Shown: positions 24,918 to 34,321 of the stretch, in pieces
Position numbering within the stretch: position 1 is the first letter of the stretch
How the letters are laid out: each line of letters starts with the position of its first letter
Assembly (NCBI RefSeq): GCF_004348665.1
Contig: NZ_SMKM01000033.1
Coordinates: 1 to 35,071, forward strand
Reading direction: 5' to 3'
DNA from: Actinomadura sp. GC306
GTDB lineage: Bacteria; Actinomycetota; Actinomycetes; Streptosporangiales; Streptosporangiaceae
Length of the DNA: 35,071 nucleotides
Notes under the pieces: model-generated
Seen by the model: only the letters and a program-made list of their open reading frames with translations
Told to the model about the DNA's origin: nothing
Database searches by the model: none
Translations under genes and position numbers: made by a program

Positions 24918-26716
24918 GGATTCTCCAGCCGCGCGAGCTCCTCGTCCACGACGGACGCGTCCAGCTTCTTGAACAGCGGGACCGGCTTGGCCAGCGGGAC
25001 GCCCGGCTTGATCGGGGCGGACTCCCAGCGCGCCTCGGTGGCGTAGTCGCCGGTCAGGACGCGGTAGTCCGGCCCGCCGTCCTCGGAGACCGTCTTCAGC
25101 TCCGGCATGCCGCTCCACACGCCCTCGCCGCCGAGCATCTCGTAGACCTTCTGCGAGGAGTTCGGCAGGAACGGCGTCAGCAGCGACTTGGCGTCGTCGA
25201 CGACCTGCAGTGCGGTGTGCAGGATCGACTGGACGCGCGCCGGGTCGTCCTTGAGCTTCCACGGCGCCTGGTCGGACAGGTAGCGGTTGGCGTCGCGGAC
25301 GACGTCCAGCGCCTCGGTGATCGCGTTCTTGAACCGGGACCGCTCCAGCTCGGCGCCCACGGCCGCGAACGCGTTGCGGCTGCGCTCCATCAGCGCGCGG
25401 TCGGCGTCGGTGAGGTCGCCCGGCTCCGGGATCGCGCCGAAGTTCTTCGCCGCCATGTTCACCGACCGGTTGACGAGGTTGCCCCACGCGGCGACGAGCT
25501 CGTCGTTGTTGCGGCGGACGAACTCCGACCACGTGAAGTCGGTGTCCTGGTTCTCCGGCCCGGCGACGGCGACGTAGTAGCGCAGCGCGTCGACGTCGTA
25601 GCGGGCGAGGAAGTCCTGCACGTAGATGACGACCTGGCGGGACGAGGAGAACTTCTTGCCCTCCATCGTCAGGAACTCCGACGACACGACCTCCGTCGGG
25701 ACGTTCAGCTCGCCGAGCGACCCCGGCTTGCCGCCCCGGTCGCCCTTGCCGCTGTAGCCGAGCAGCATCGCCGGCCAGATCTCGGCGTGGAAGACGATGT
25801 TGTCCTTGCCCATGAAGTAGTAGGACAGGGCGTCCGGGTCCTGCCACCAGGCGCGCCACGCCTCCGGGTCGCCGGAGCGGCGGGCCCACTCGACGGACGC
25901 GGAGAAGTAGCCGACGACCGCGTCGAACCACACGTACAGCTTCTTGGCGGGGTTGTCGCGCCAGCCGTCCAGCGGGATCGGGACGCCCCAGTCGAGGTCG
26001 CGGCTGATCGCGCGGGGCTGCAGGTCGTCCAGCAGGTTCAGCGCGAACTTCAGCACGTTCGGCCGCCACGCCAGCGCCCCGCCCTGCTTGCCGCGCAGGT
26101 ACCGGCCGAGGACCTCGGTGAACGCGGGCAGGTCGAGCATGAAGTGCTCGGTCTCGACGAACTTCGGCTTCTCCCCGTTGATCCGCGACACCGGATTGAT
26201 CAGGTCGACGGGGTCGAGCTGGTTGCCGCAGTTGTCGCACTGGTCGCCGCGCGCGCCGTCGTACCCGCAGATCGGGCAGGTGCCCTCGATGTAGCGGTCC
26301 GGCAGGGTGCGGCCGGTGGACGGCGAGATCGCGCCCATCGTCTTCTGCGGGAAGATGTAGCCGTTGTCGTACAGGCCCTTGAAGATCTCCTGGACGACGG
26401 CGTAGTGGTTGAGCGTGGTGGTCCTGGTGAACAGGTCGTAGGACATGCCGAGGCCGTGCAGGTCCTCGGCGATGACGCCGTTGTAGCGGTCGGCGAGCTC
26501 GCGGGCGGACACGCCCTCCTTGTCGGCCTGCACCTGGATCGGGGTGCCGTGCTCGTCGGTGCCGCTGACCATCAGGACCTTGCTGCCCGCCATCCGCTGG
26601 TAGCGCGCGAACATGTCGGCGGGCAGCGCGAAACCGGAGACGTGCCCGATGTGACGGGGCCCGTTGGCGTACGGCCATGCGGGCGCGGTCAAGATGTGAC
26701 GGCTTGACGAGGACAT
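24914..26716 (-). CDS. metG: methionyl-tRNA synthetase
   Basis: 600 residues. Class I synthetase charging tRNA-Met. HIGH is intact (residues 22-25, [15 protein letters not shown]), the zinc knuckle has the pairs CPIC and CDNC, and the KMSKS loop appears as KKFSSSR, a form usual in actinobacteria. The C-terminal part is the anticodon-binding helix bundle ([18 protein letters not shown]); the tRNA-binding appendix of E. coli MetG is absent, as in the shorter MetG forms. The open frame extends upstream, but [19 protein letters not shown] is the natural start; it has no ribosome site and a TACCCT -10 seven bases before it, suggesting a leaderless mRNA. It is divergent from the GT-C gene at 26833. 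Confidence 0.97.
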   Translation of the reverse strand: MSSSSRHILTAPAWPYANGPRHIGHVSGFALPADMFARYQRMAGSKVLMVSGTDEHGTPIQVQADKEGVSARELADRYNGVIAEDLHGLGMSYDLFTRTTTLNHYAVVQEIFKGLYDNGYIFPQKTMGAISPSTGRTLPDRYIEGTCPICGYDGARGDQCDNCGNQLDPVDLINPVSRINGEKPKFVETEHFMLDLPAFTEVLGRYLRGKQGGALAWRPNVLKFALNLLDDLQPRAISRDLDWGVPIPLDGWRDNPAKKLYVWFDAVVGYFSASVEWARRSGDPEAWRAWWQDPDALSYYFMGKDNIVFHAEIWPAMLLGYSGKGDRGGKPGSLGELNVPTEVVSSEFLTMEGKKFSSSRQVVIYVQDFLARYDVDALRYYVAVAGPENQDTDFTWSEFVRRNNDELVAAWGNLVNRSVNMAAKNFGAIPEPGDLTDADRALMERSRNAFAAVGAELERSRFKNAITEALDVVRDANRYLSDQAPWKLKDDPARVQSILHTALQVVDDAKSLLTPFLPNSSQKVYEMLGGEGVWSGMPELKTVSEDGGPDYRVLTGDYATEARWESAPIKPGVPLAKPVPLFKKLDASVVDEELARLENP

Positions 26717-26723
26717 GGGATCA

Positions 26724-26729
26724 AGGGTA
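26724..26729 (-). promoter_or_regulatory. candidate leaderless -10 for metG
   Basis: TACCCT on the minus strand ends seven bases before the metG ATG, which lacks a Shine-Dalgarno. This matches the TANNNT -10 spacing of leaderless transcripts in actinobacteria. Confidence 0.45.
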
Positions 26730-26832
26730 GTCGCGTCGCGGGGGGCGATGTGCGCCAGTAGCCTGGTCCGGCGTCCGGCGGGCAGGACGCCCTTCCCGCA
26801 CCAGCAGGCACCCTGGAAGGCAGAACCGAGGC

Positions 26833-28590
26833 ATGCCCCACACCCAGGCCGACCGGCAGGCGGACGAGCAGGCCGACGAGCAGGCCGACCAGCAGGCCGA
26901 CGAGCAGGCCGGCCGGCGGGCGGCCGGCGCGACGAGGGACCCCGGCCCGGCCGGGCGGCGCCCGTCCCCGGCCGCACGGGTCGCCGGGCGGCTGCGGCGG
27001 ACGCGGCGGGTCGTGTGGCTGTCCCTGCTGGTCTCGGTGGCCGCGATCGCCGTGCAGTGGGTGCTGCTGACACCGCCGCTGTACTTCGACCCGTACTACG
27101 TGTGGCTCGCCGCGGGCTCCTGGCCCGACATCCCGCTCACAACGTGGCCGTTCAACGAGGTGCCGCACCAGGTCACCCGGCTCGGCCTCGTGCTGCCGGC
27201 GCGGCTCGTCCAGGAGGTCCTCGGGCCCGGCCAGGCGGCCTACTTCGTCGTCGCAGCGCTCGGCGGCTGCGCGTTCTTCACCGGGACGTACCTGGTCGTC
27301 CGGTCGCTGTTCGGGGACGTGGCGGGGATCGCGTCGGCGGCGGTCCTGCTCGTCCACCCGTTCTTCACGATGACCAACCCGTTCGGCCACGAGATCACCT
27401 GGTCGACCGGGGTGGTGCTGCCGGACATGCCGGGCGCCGGGCTGTTCGCGCTCGGCATGGCGGGCCTCGTCGCCGCGAGCCGCCGGACCGGACGGGCGCA
27501 GACCCGGCTGCTGCTCGCGGCCGGGGTGTGCCTCGGCGCGTCGTTCCTCGTCCGGGAGTTCCTGGCGTTCCTGTTCCTCGCCATCCCGGTGTACCTGGCG
27601 CTGCTGCGCATACCGTGGCGCCGCAACGTCACGGTCGGCGCGCCGATGCTCGCGATCCTGGCCTTCAACCTGATCCACAACCAGCTCGTGTGGGGGACGC
27701 CCCTCGCCGGGCTCGTCTCCGCCGCCACGCACGGCGGCCAGTCGCGCGACTACGTGACGCGCGAACTGGCGCTCCGCTCCTTCCCGCGCGCCATGCACGA
27801 CTGGCACGCGCTGGGCGCCGTCTTCACCGTCGCGCTGGTGCTGACGATCGTCGGCTGGGCCGTCACCCGGGACCGGCGGCTCGCGCTGGTCCTGGCGTGG
27901 TTCTTCACCCTGGCCGTGCCGCTGACGCTGTTCTCCGGCGTCCTCGACCCGAACGACATCAAGCTGCGGGCCTGGCTTCAGCGGTACTGGTTCGCGGTGC
28001 TTCCCGCGCTGCTGGCGGGCGGGTTCGGGTCGCTGATCCTGATGTTCCGGATGCTGCCGTCCGGGCTGCTCTCCCGGCTGCGGCTCTCCCGGCTGCGGCT
28101 CTCCCGGTTGCGGCCGCGGTCGCGCGCCGTCCGCCGGGCCGCCGTCGCGGCGGTGGCGGTCGCGCTGGGCGGGACGTACGCGGTCGCCGCGGTCAGCGCC
28201 GTCCCCGACCTGCCGCGCGACAAGGCGTGGCGCGAGCTGCGCGGCTACCTCGCCGAGCACCGCGACATCACGCTGATCTGCGCCGACCGGCGGCTGGCGC
28301 AGACCCTCACGTTCTACACGCGGGACGTGTGGGGCGAGCGGGTGTGGGACGGCGAGATCCGCGACTTCCCGCACTACCTGCCGAAGGTGCCGTGGAACGC
28401 GCAGGAGGGGCCGATGCTGTACACGCGCTGGCGCGGCATGGAGTCGCAGATCGCGTCCGGCTGGCGCCCGTCCGACCACGGCTGGACGCTCCGCTGGCGC
28501 TCCTCCGACGGGATCCTCCAGATCTGGAACCCGCCGCCCGCCACCGGCACCGGCACCGGCACCGGCACCGGCACCGGCACCCCGGCCTGA
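26833..28590 (+). CDS. polytopic membrane protein, GT-C glycosyltransferase-like
   Basis: 585 residues. An N-terminal low-complexity segment of six four-residue units ([24 protein letters not shown]; residues 5-28) and a basic stretch precede about ten membrane helices from residue 60. The first outside loop has [15 protein letters not shown], with Asp86 where GT-C enzymes keep their catalytic acidic residue. A soluble C-terminal domain of about 130 residues ([20 protein letters not shown]) ends in six Thr-Gly pairs. Such proteins move sugars from polyprenyl phosphates onto lipids, proteins or glycans outside the membrane; donor and acceptor are unknown. It is convergent with the next GT-C gene, three bases apart. 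The ATG has only a weak, distant ribosome site. Confidence 0.78.
   Translation: MPHTQADRQADEQADEQADQQADEQAGRRAAGATRDPGPAGRRPSPAARVAGRLRRTRRVVWLSLLVSVAAIAVQWVLLTPPLYFDPYYVWLAAGSWPDIPLTTWPFNEVPHQVTRLGLVLPARLVQEVLGPGQAAYFVVAALGGCAFFTGTYLVVRSLFGDVAGIASAAVLLVHPFFTMTNPFGHEITWSTGVVLPDMPGAGLFALGMAGLVAASRRTGRAQTRLLLAAGVCLGASFLVREFLAFLFLAIPVYLALLRIPWRRNVTVGAPMLAILAFNLIHNQLVWGTPLAGLVSAATHGGQSRDYVTRELALRSFPRAMHDWHALGAVFTVALVLTIVGWAVTRDRRLALVLAWFFTLAVPLTLFSGVLDPNDIKLRAWLQRYWFAVLPALLAGGFGSLILMFRMLPSGLLSRLRLSRLRLSRLRPRSRAVRRAAVAAVAVALGGTYAVAAVSAVPDLPRDKAWRELRGYLAEHRDITLICADRRLAQTLTFYTRDVWGERVWDGEIRDFPHYLPKVPWNAQEGPMLYTRWRGMESQIASGWRPSDHGWTLRWRSSDGILQIWNPPPATGTGTGTGTGTGTPA
26845..26916. repeat. 12-bp tandem repeat at the 5' end of the GT-C-like gene
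   Basis: Six units of the type CAGGCCGACGAG, in frame, coding for QAD(R/E/Q) tetrapeptides in the cytoplasmic N-terminus. Units 3 and 5 are identical. Confidence 0.9.
28069..28113. repeat. 15-bp tandem repeat inside the GT-C-like gene
   Basis: Three units CTCTCCCGGCTGCGG, the last with one change, coding for LSRLR three times. They make a basic amphipathic cytoplasmic segment before the last membrane helix. Confidence 0.9.
28543..28578. repeat. hexanucleotide repeat at the 3' end of the GT-C-like gene
   Basis: Six perfect ACCGGC units encode Thr-Gly pairs forming the C-terminal tail, just before the stop codon at 28588. Confidence 0.95.
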
Positions 28591-28593
28591 CGG

Positions 28594-30420
28594 CTAGCGG
28601 GACCAGGCCGCCCAGTCGCCGCTGACGGTGCGGCGGCTGTCGACGACGTGCCAGCCGGGCGGGGCGCCGTGCGGCCAGGACGCGGTCGCGGGGACGTCGT
28701 CCGGCCACGCGAGGACGATGAGGTCCGCGTCCTGCGGCGGCGGCGTCCAGCGGGCGTCGAAGACGCGTCCCTCGCTCCACCACGCCCAGTAGTAGTGCGA
28801 GAGCCGAATCGTCCACGGGACGTTCCAGTCGACGGCGATGGAGCGCTGCTCGCGCAGGTCGACGCTCCGCCTGAGGTCGGTGTGCGCGGTCGCCTCGCGC
28901 ACCAGCGGGCGGGCGATGCGGTCGGTGGCGGTGACGCTCATCCCGATCCCGACGGCGGCGAGGACGGCGGCGAGCACGGGCGGGCCGTGCCGCCGCGGCC
29001 GGGCGAACACCACCGCCGCGACCAGGATGAGGAGCCCGGCGGCGGTGGCGTGCCACAGGTGGAACTCGGCCCAGTCCCAGGTGAGGAACGCCGTCTCGGG
29101 GAAGTCGTAGGCCGTGTAGGTGTACAGGCTGAGCAGGTCGCCCGCGTACCACTGGACGACGCACGCGGCGGCGAGGGTCAGCGCGACCGCCGCCGCAGCG
29201 GCCCCCAGCAGCGCGCGCTGCGACGCGCGCAGCAGGACCGCGACCCCGGCGGCGAACAGCACGGGCGTGATGCAGGCGAGGTAGCGGCCGTAGACGTAGT
29301 TGCCGATGCGGTACTCGACCGGCAGCGCCGCCGAGGTGGCGAACGCGATGCCCGCGACGACCGCGATGACGGCGAGGGCGAGCGCGCGCGTCCGGCCGGG
29401 GGTGCCGGGCACCGCGGACGCGGCGCGCGGACGGAACACGGCGAACGCGACGGCGGCCAGCCCGACCGCCGCGACACCGCCGGTCGCGACGGCCTGGTAC
29501 CAGACCTGGCCGGTGCCGAGCGACGTCATCCAGGCCCAGCCGTCCCCGGTGGTGAGCCGCCGGACGACGTTGGCGCCGAGGTCGTTGTCGCCGTGCGGGT
29601 ACATGTGCGGCAGCAGCGACCGGTTCAGCAGCGTCGCGGCGGCCGTCCCCGCGGCCGCGGCGAGCACCGCGACAGAGACGGCGCCCCCGCGGCGCCACCG
29701 GCACACCAGCGCGGCGGCCAGCAGCGCCACGTGCGCGACCAGCAGGATCGCGCCCCGCGAATGGCACGCGTGGGCGTACGCGACGAGCAGGGAGGCGCCC
29801 GCACCGGCCAGGTGCAGGCGGACGGCCGAACCCCGGTCCGCGGGCGGCGGGGCGTTCAGCCAGGTGTGGACGAGCAGCAGCCACCCGACGACGATCACCG
29901 GCAGAATCGCGTCGGTCAGCACGAACTCGGAGTAGAACAGCACGCACGGCAGCAGCGCGGTCACGTGCGCGAACACGTACGACCACCGCCGGCGGACCCC
30001 GAGGCGGCGCAGCAGCAGGTGGCCGAGCGGCAGCATCAGCGCGCTGACCAGCGCGTTGATCACCAGCGCGCCCCGGTACACGGCGACCGGGCCGTCGCCG
30101 GCGAGCAGCGCGGGCAGGAGCAGCAGCGGGTATCCGCCGCGGTAGACCGTGCCGGACGACATGTCGGCGTCGGGCCCGCCGGTCAGCACCCGGGCGGCGA
30201 ACAGGTAGCCGGACTCGTCGGGCGTCGCGACCGGCACCGTCTGCGCGGAGCCCAGCCAGAGCCGCACCGCGACCTGCGCCAGCCAGCCGAGGCCGAACAG
30301 CAGGGCCCAGCGGCGGCGACTCGGCCGGGCGGGGCCCGCGTCCGGCCCGGCGGGCGCGGACGACGGGCGCGCGACGGCGGTGGACGCGGAATCGGCGCCC
30401 GCCGGTATTCGCGTGCTCAT
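28594..30420 (-). CDS. polytopic membrane protein, GT-C glycosyltransferase-like
   Basis: 608 residues from ATG 30420, with GGGGGT about ten bases upstream; longer versions of the frame lack a ribosome site. An Ala/Pro-rich N-terminus (1-35) leads into about eleven to thirteen membrane helices. The first outside loop has VATPDESGYLFAARVL, with Asp68-Glu69, the acidic pair expected of GT-C transferases, followed by YRGGYPLLLLPAL. The last 120 residues are soluble and outside (SIAVDWNVPWTIRLSHYYW, WPDDVPATASWPHGAP). The overall plan matches the protein at 26833, suggesting related roles with different acceptors. Substrate unknown. It lies 161 bp downstream of the polyprenyl-phosphate-sugar synthase-like gene on the same strand. 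Confidence 0.78.
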   Translation of the reverse strand: MSTRIPAGADSASTAVARPSSAPAGPDAGPARPSRRRWALLFGLGWLAQVAVRLWLGSAQTVPVATPDESGYLFAARVLTGGPDADMSSGTVYRGGYPLLLLPALLAGDGPVAVYRGALVINALVSALMLPLGHLLLRRLGVRRRWSYVFAHVTALLPCVLFYSEFVLTDAILPVIVVGWLLLVHTWLNAPPPADRGSAVRLHLAGAGASLLVAYAHACHSRGAILLVAHVALLAAALVCRWRRGGAVSVAVLAAAAGTAAATLLNRSLLPHMYPHGDNDLGANVVRRLTTGDGWAWMTSLGTGQVWYQAVATGGVAAVGLAAVAFAVFRPRAASAVPGTPGRTRALALAVIAVVAGIAFATSAALPVEYRIGNYVYGRYLACITPVLFAAGVAVLLRASQRALLGAAAAAVALTLAAACVVQWYAGDLLSLYTYTAYDFPETAFLTWDWAEFHLWHATAAGLLILVAAVVFARPRRHGPPVLAAVLAAVGIGMSVTATDRIARPLVREATAHTDLRRSVDLREQRSIAVDWNVPWTIRLSHYYWAWWSEGRVFDARWTPPPQDADLIVLAWPDDVPATASWPHGAPPGWHVVDSRRTVSGDWAAWSR

Positions 30421-30581
30421 CGACGTACGGACCCCCGGTACACGGACGTGCGGAAAGCGAAGATCTCCCGTGGCCCAGCGTGGCACGGCCCGTGCGGGCT
30501 CCGGTCCCCCGGCCCGAAACGCTCAGCCGACTTTCGGTTTGCGCGGCGGCCCGCCCCGGCCGCCGTTCCGCCGGCGGGAGG

Positions 30582-31907
30582 CTAGGCGTCGTCCTCCGCG
30601 GCGGCCTTGCGGATGCCGACCTTCGCGCCGTCCAGCTCATCGGCCAGCTCGCCGACCGGCTCGCCGTCCTGCCCGGCGTCGGCCGCCGCGCCCTTGGCGA
30701 CCTTCTGCGCGGCGGCGTCCACGACCCCGGCGGCCTCTTCGGCCGGGTCGGTGAGCGGCGGGTGCTGGCGGCGGCGGATGCCGAGGATGCTGACGAACAG
30801 CGACGCGAAGATGGCCTGGAAGCTCATCACGAGCGCGGTCGCGGCGGGCACGACGATGCGCAGCGAGTGCCGCGGGTCCAGCTCGCCGAAGCTGTTGACG
30901 CGCCAGTGCAGCAGCGACGCGACGAGACCGGCCAGACCGGCGACGGCGAGCAGGCCGCCGAGCAGCAGGCCGCGTTCCAGGCTCCACCAGTCGATGATCT
31001 TCTGCACGCGGCTGTCGTGCGGCAGGAATCCCTCCTGCATCGCGTACACCTTCGTGAGCAGCGCGAACAGCACCGCCTGGAAGCCGATGACCAGCGCGGC
31101 GCCGGCGCCGACGAGGGTGTCGACGTCGAACGCGATCTCCCCGACCTCGACCGGGCCGGTCGACAGCGCGATCCCGGCGACCAGTCCGAGCGTCATGAAT
31201 ACAAGGCCCGGGATGAGGAAGAGCCAACGAGGGCTGTAGAGCAGGAGGAAGCGCAGATGACGCCAGCCGTCGCGCCAGGTGTTCAGGTGCGGGGCCCGCG
31301 TGCGGCCGTCGGGCGACAGCGTCGTCGGCACCTCGCGGATGTCGTAGCCCTGCAGCGTGGCCTTGACGACCATCTCGCTGGCGAACTCCATGCCGCCGGT
31401 CTGCAGCCCGAGCCGCATGATCGATTCCTTGTTGAAGGCGCGCAGCCCGCAGTGGAAGTCGCCGATCTTGCTGCGGAAGAACAGCCGGCCGACGAAGCTG
31501 AGCACCGGGTTGCCGAGGTAGCGGTGCAGCGGCGGCATGGCGCCCTCGGCGATGCCGCCCTTGAAGCGGTTGCCCATCACGAGGTCGGCGCCGTCGCGCA
31601 GCTCGTCCAGGAACGGCCCGAGGGTGGTGAAGTCGTAGGAGTCGTCGGCGTCCCCCATGGCGACGTACTTGCCGCGCGCGGCGGCGATGCCGCCCATCAG
31701 CGCGTTGCCGTACCCCTTGTCGATCACCGGCACGACACGCGCGCCGGCGTCGCGGGCGAGCTGCTGGCTGCCGTCGGTGCTGCCGTTGTCGGCGATGACG
31801 ACCTCGCCGTCGATGCCCTTGTCCTCGAAGAACCCGATCGTCTTGCGGACGCAGGTCTCGACCGTCTCGGCCTCGTTCAGACATGGCATCACTACGGAGA
31901 GTTCCAC
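30582..31907 (-). CDS. membrane-anchored GT2, polyprenyl-phosphate sugar (mannose/glucose) synthase-like
   Basis: 441 residues. The GT-A domain (1-220) has VVMPCLNEAETVETCV, VVIADNGSTDGS, KGYGNALMGGIAAARG and the metal motif MGDADDSYDF, followed by GDFHCGLRAFNKESI. This order is typical of dolichyl/polyprenyl-phosphate mannose or glucose synthases, which load a sugar on the lipid carrier used by GT-C enzymes. Four membrane helices follow (about 225-375), then an acidic, Ala-rich tail of 60 residues (DAAAQKVAKGAAADAGQDG). GTG 31907 has AAGGAG five bases upstream. Its neighbours on both sides are GT-C-like proteins, so it may supply their donor. Which sugar is transferred is not predictable. 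Confidence 0.87.
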   Translation of the reverse strand: MELSVVMPCLNEAETVETCVRKTIGFFEDKGIDGEVVIADNGSTDGSQQLARDAGARVVPVIDKGYGNALMGGIAAARGKYVAMGDADDSYDFTTLGPFLDELRDGADLVMGNRFKGGIAEGAMPPLHRYLGNPVLSFVGRLFFRSKIGDFHCGLRAFNKESIMRLGLQTGGMEFASEMVVKATLQGYDIREVPTTLSPDGRTRAPHLNTWRDGWRHLRFLLLYSPRWLFLIPGLVFMTLGLVAGIALSTGPVEVGEIAFDVDTLVGAGAALVIGFQAVLFALLTKVYAMQEGFLPHDSRVQKIIDWWSLERGLLLGGLLAVAGLAGLVASLLHWRVNSFGELDPRHSLRIVVPAATALVMSFQAIFASLFVSILGIRRRQHPPLTDPAEEAAGVVDAAAQKVAKGAAADAGQDGEPVGELADELDGAKVGIRKAAAEDDA

Positions 31908-32218
31908 GCGATCTCCTTCGTTACCCCTGGTGACCGTCTGCGGTGTTTTCCACTAATCTCATTTGTTCCGCGGTGCGGCCCGTCGTCGGTTCATGATGCC
32001 TGCCGGGGACGGGTAATGATGGCCGCTCTCGTCAAGAGCACCCGTATCGTGTTGCGCACTTGCAACCGAAAGACCCTCACCGCCACGGTCGCGGGCGGCA
32101 GGCTAGGACGTCAAGCATACGGGCACAGCGGCCCGGAAAGGTTGGGTCGGTTGTGACGCGCGCCGGAGAACGCAGTGCCACCGGACCGGGGGCCGGACAC
32201 CACAGGGGAGGTGCGGCA
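31908..32218. other. divergent promoter region between the GT2 and a GT-C-like gene
   Basis: 311 bp that must hold promoters for both directions. The part at 31935-31970 is the least GC-rich and suits the leftward promoter. No clear -35/-10 pairs were recognised. A GCTCT/AGAGC hairpin is seen around 32025-32039. A 46-codon frame (32016-32156) ends inside the region but has no convincing ribosome site. Confidence 0.45.
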
Positions 32219-33928
32219 GTGGCGGGCGAACCAGCACGGGGGACGGCGTCCGGCGGCGTGCCGGGCACCGCGCCGGACGGCGCCGCGCGGGGCGACGCGG
32301 AGCCGGGGGGCGAGTCCGCGAAGGTCATCGGCCCACGCCGCGACACGCCCGGCGGGACGAAAGCCGCCGGCAATTCGGACGACCCACTTTCGGTCGACCC
32401 GAAAAGCGGCCAACGTACCGGTCTGAAGTCCGGTTTCACTCTCGGCCGGGGCCGCGGACTGTGGACGCTGGCGCGCCGGCACCCGGCATTCAGTGTGATC
32501 ATCGCCACAGCGACGCTGCTCCGCGTCGTGACGATGCTCGGCTACCAGCCGGTGATGTATTTCAACGACAGCTTCGATTACCTGCACGTCGCGACCGAGC
32601 CGTACCCGCACCCGCTGCGCCCGAACGGTTACGCATTTTTGCTCCTCCTGCTGAAGCCTTTCCATAGCTTTGCGCTGGTCGCCGCCGTCCAGCACCTCAT
32701 GGGCCTGTCCATGGGCGTGATGATCTACGCGCTGCTGCGGCGCCGGTTCGGGCTGCCGGGCTGGGGCGCCGCGCTCGCCGCCGCGCCGGTCCTGCTGGAC
32801 GCCTACCAGCTCCAGCTTGAGCACCTCGTCCTGTCCGACACGATGTTCACCTTCCTGGTGGTGAGCGCGGTCACGCTGCTGCTGTGGCACGACCGCCCGT
32901 CCTGGAAGATCGCGGCCGCGGTCGGGCTGCTGGTCGGGCTCGCGTGGCTGACCCGCTCGGTCGGGATGCCGGTGCTCCTCGGCGTGCTGCTGTTCATGCT
33001 GGTCCGGCGCAGCGGCTGGAGGCTGATGGGCGTCACGCTCGCGGCCTGCATGCTGCCCGTCCTCGCCTACATGGGCTGGTACAAGGCGGAGAACGGCAAG
33101 TTCACCATGACCGAGAGCAACGGGATCTTCCTGTACGCCCGGGTCTACAAGTTCGCCGACTGCCACAAGATGAAGGACCTGCCGGTCCGCGAGTACCCGC
33201 TGTGCACCGAGCCGGCGAACCGCCTGCCCAACTCGCAGGACGGCATCTGGAACGCCCTGTCCCCGCTGAACCGCTCCCCCGGCACCCGCTTCGGCCCGGA
33301 GAACAACGCGCTCAGCAACGACTACGCCAAGCGGGCGATCACCTCCCAGCCGGGCGACTACCTGCGGGTGGTCGCGTACGACTTCTTCCGCGTGTTCCGG
33401 TGGGAGCGGACGGTCTTCCCCGACCCCGCGACGTACTCCCAGTACGAGTTCCGCAAGACGCCCACCAGGACGCTGCCCGACTGGCAGATGGACGCCAACT
33501 CGATCGCGTCCGCGGAGGCGAAGGCGTACGAGCGCGGCGACGCCGAGACCCGCGTGGTGGAGCCGTTCGGCGCCGTCGCCCGCGGCTACCAGGACGTCTT
33601 CTACCTGCGCGGGACGATGGTCGGCGGCATCCTGCTCATCGGCCTCGCCGGGCTGGTCCCGCTGTGGCGGCGCTTCGGCGGCCAGGCGGCGCTGCCGTGG
33701 ACGCTCGCGACCGGCCTGCTGCTGGCACCGGCGGCCACCGCCGAGTTCGACTACCGGTACGTGCTGCCCGCCGTCCCGCTGGCGGCGCTCGCCGCGGGCA
33801 TCGCGTTCTCCCCCGAGGTCCGCGGCACGGTCGCGGGCTGGCGGCGCCGCCGCGGCACCGAGGCCCCCGCACCGCCGGTCCCGGTCGAGCAGCCCGAGAC
33901 CAAGGTCCCGGAGGTCGCGGCCAAGTAG
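32219..33928 (+). CDS. polytopic membrane protein, GT-C glycosyltransferase-like
   Basis: 569 residues from GTG 32219, which has GGGGAGGT six bases upstream; a GTG at 32153 is in frame but has a worse site. A polar Gly/Pro/Ala-rich N-terminus of about 90 residues precedes the first membrane helix. The first outside loop has VMYFNDSFDYLHVATEPYP, with acidic residues in the GT-C catalytic position, and HPLRPNGYAFLLLLLKPF follows. About ten helices; a large outside loop (roughly residues 290-440) with several Cys (DCHKMKD, LCTEP) lies before the last three. The plan is like glycosyltransferase 39/87-type lipid-linked sugar transferases. It is divergent from the GT2 gene. Sugar and acceptor unknown. 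Confidence 0.78.
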   Translation: MAGEPARGTASGGVPGTAPDGAARGDAEPGGESAKVIGPRRDTPGGTKAAGNSDDPLSVDPKSGQRTGLKSGFTLGRGRGLWTLARRHPAFSVIIATATLLRVVTMLGYQPVMYFNDSFDYLHVATEPYPHPLRPNGYAFLLLLLKPFHSFALVAAVQHLMGLSMGVMIYALLRRRFGLPGWGAALAAAPVLLDAYQLQLEHLVLSDTMFTFLVVSAVTLLLWHDRPSWKIAAAVGLLVGLAWLTRSVGMPVLLGVLLFMLVRRSGWRLMGVTLAACMLPVLAYMGWYKAENGKFTMTESNGIFLYARVYKFADCHKMKDLPVREYPLCTEPANRLPNSQDGIWNALSPLNRSPGTRFGPENNALSNDYAKRAITSQPGDYLRVVAYDFFRVFRWERTVFPDPATYSQYEFRKTPTRTLPDWQMDANSIASAEAKAYERGDAETRVVEPFGAVARGYQDVFYLRGTMVGGILLIGLAGLVPLWRRFGGQAALPWTLATGLLLAPAATAEFDYRYVLPAVPLAALAAGIAFSPEVRGTVAGWRRRRGTEAPAPPVPVEQPETKVPEVAAK

Positions 33929-33935
33929 GCCCCCG

Positions 33936-34238
33936 CTACCAGGCGTGCATGCGGCGAAGGTGGAACACCATCGCCACGTCCTCGCCGCCGCGCGCCCGGG
34001 GCACCTCCGCGTGCGCGACCGGCCGCGCCGCGAGCGCCTTGACGTTCTGGCTCTGGCAGGCGGTGCAGCACCGGTCCAGCCAGGGCGTCATGCACGGGTG
34101 CCCGCCGCGCTCGTAGACGACGGCCTCGTTCCCGTGCCCGTCGGCGCAGTGCCGGACCTCCAGCTCCTCCGTCCAGGCCGCCGAGCAGTTCAGGCACTCG
34201 AAGGTCCAGCTCTCATGGCTCGTCCAGGTAGTCCGCAC
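33936..34238 (-). CDS. small zinc-ribbon protein of unknown function
   Basis: 100 residues from GTG 34238, preceded by GGGGGA at seven bases. Two CxxC pairs, CLNC (15-18) and CTAC (58-61), would hold one zinc ion; between them lie HCADGHGNEAVVYERGGHP and an extra Cys57. The N-terminus RTTWTSHESWTFECLNC is a pattern I recognise from conserved actinobacterial hypothetical proteins. It follows rsmI by 83 bp on the same strand and may be cotranscribed. There is no DNA-binding or enzymatic motif beyond the ribbon. Confidence 0.78.
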   Translation of the reverse strand: MRTTWTSHESWTFECLNCSAAWTEELEVRHCADGHGNEAVVYERGGHPCMTPWLDRCCTACQSQNVKALAARPVAHAEVPRARGGEDVAMVFHLRRMHAW

Positions 34239-34321
34239 GACCGATTCCCCCTCGGTCCCCCATCCCGATGTTCCGAGTGGGTTTATTCCCTGAACAAGCA
34301 GGCCGCACCGCCAGAAGCCGG

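Noticed and set aside
32016..32156. 46-codon frame upstream of the GT-C-like gene, ending in TGA that overlaps an in-frame GTG at 32153
   Set aside because: Could be a leader peptide, but no good ribosome site and no recognisable content; the better start of the downstream gene is 32219.
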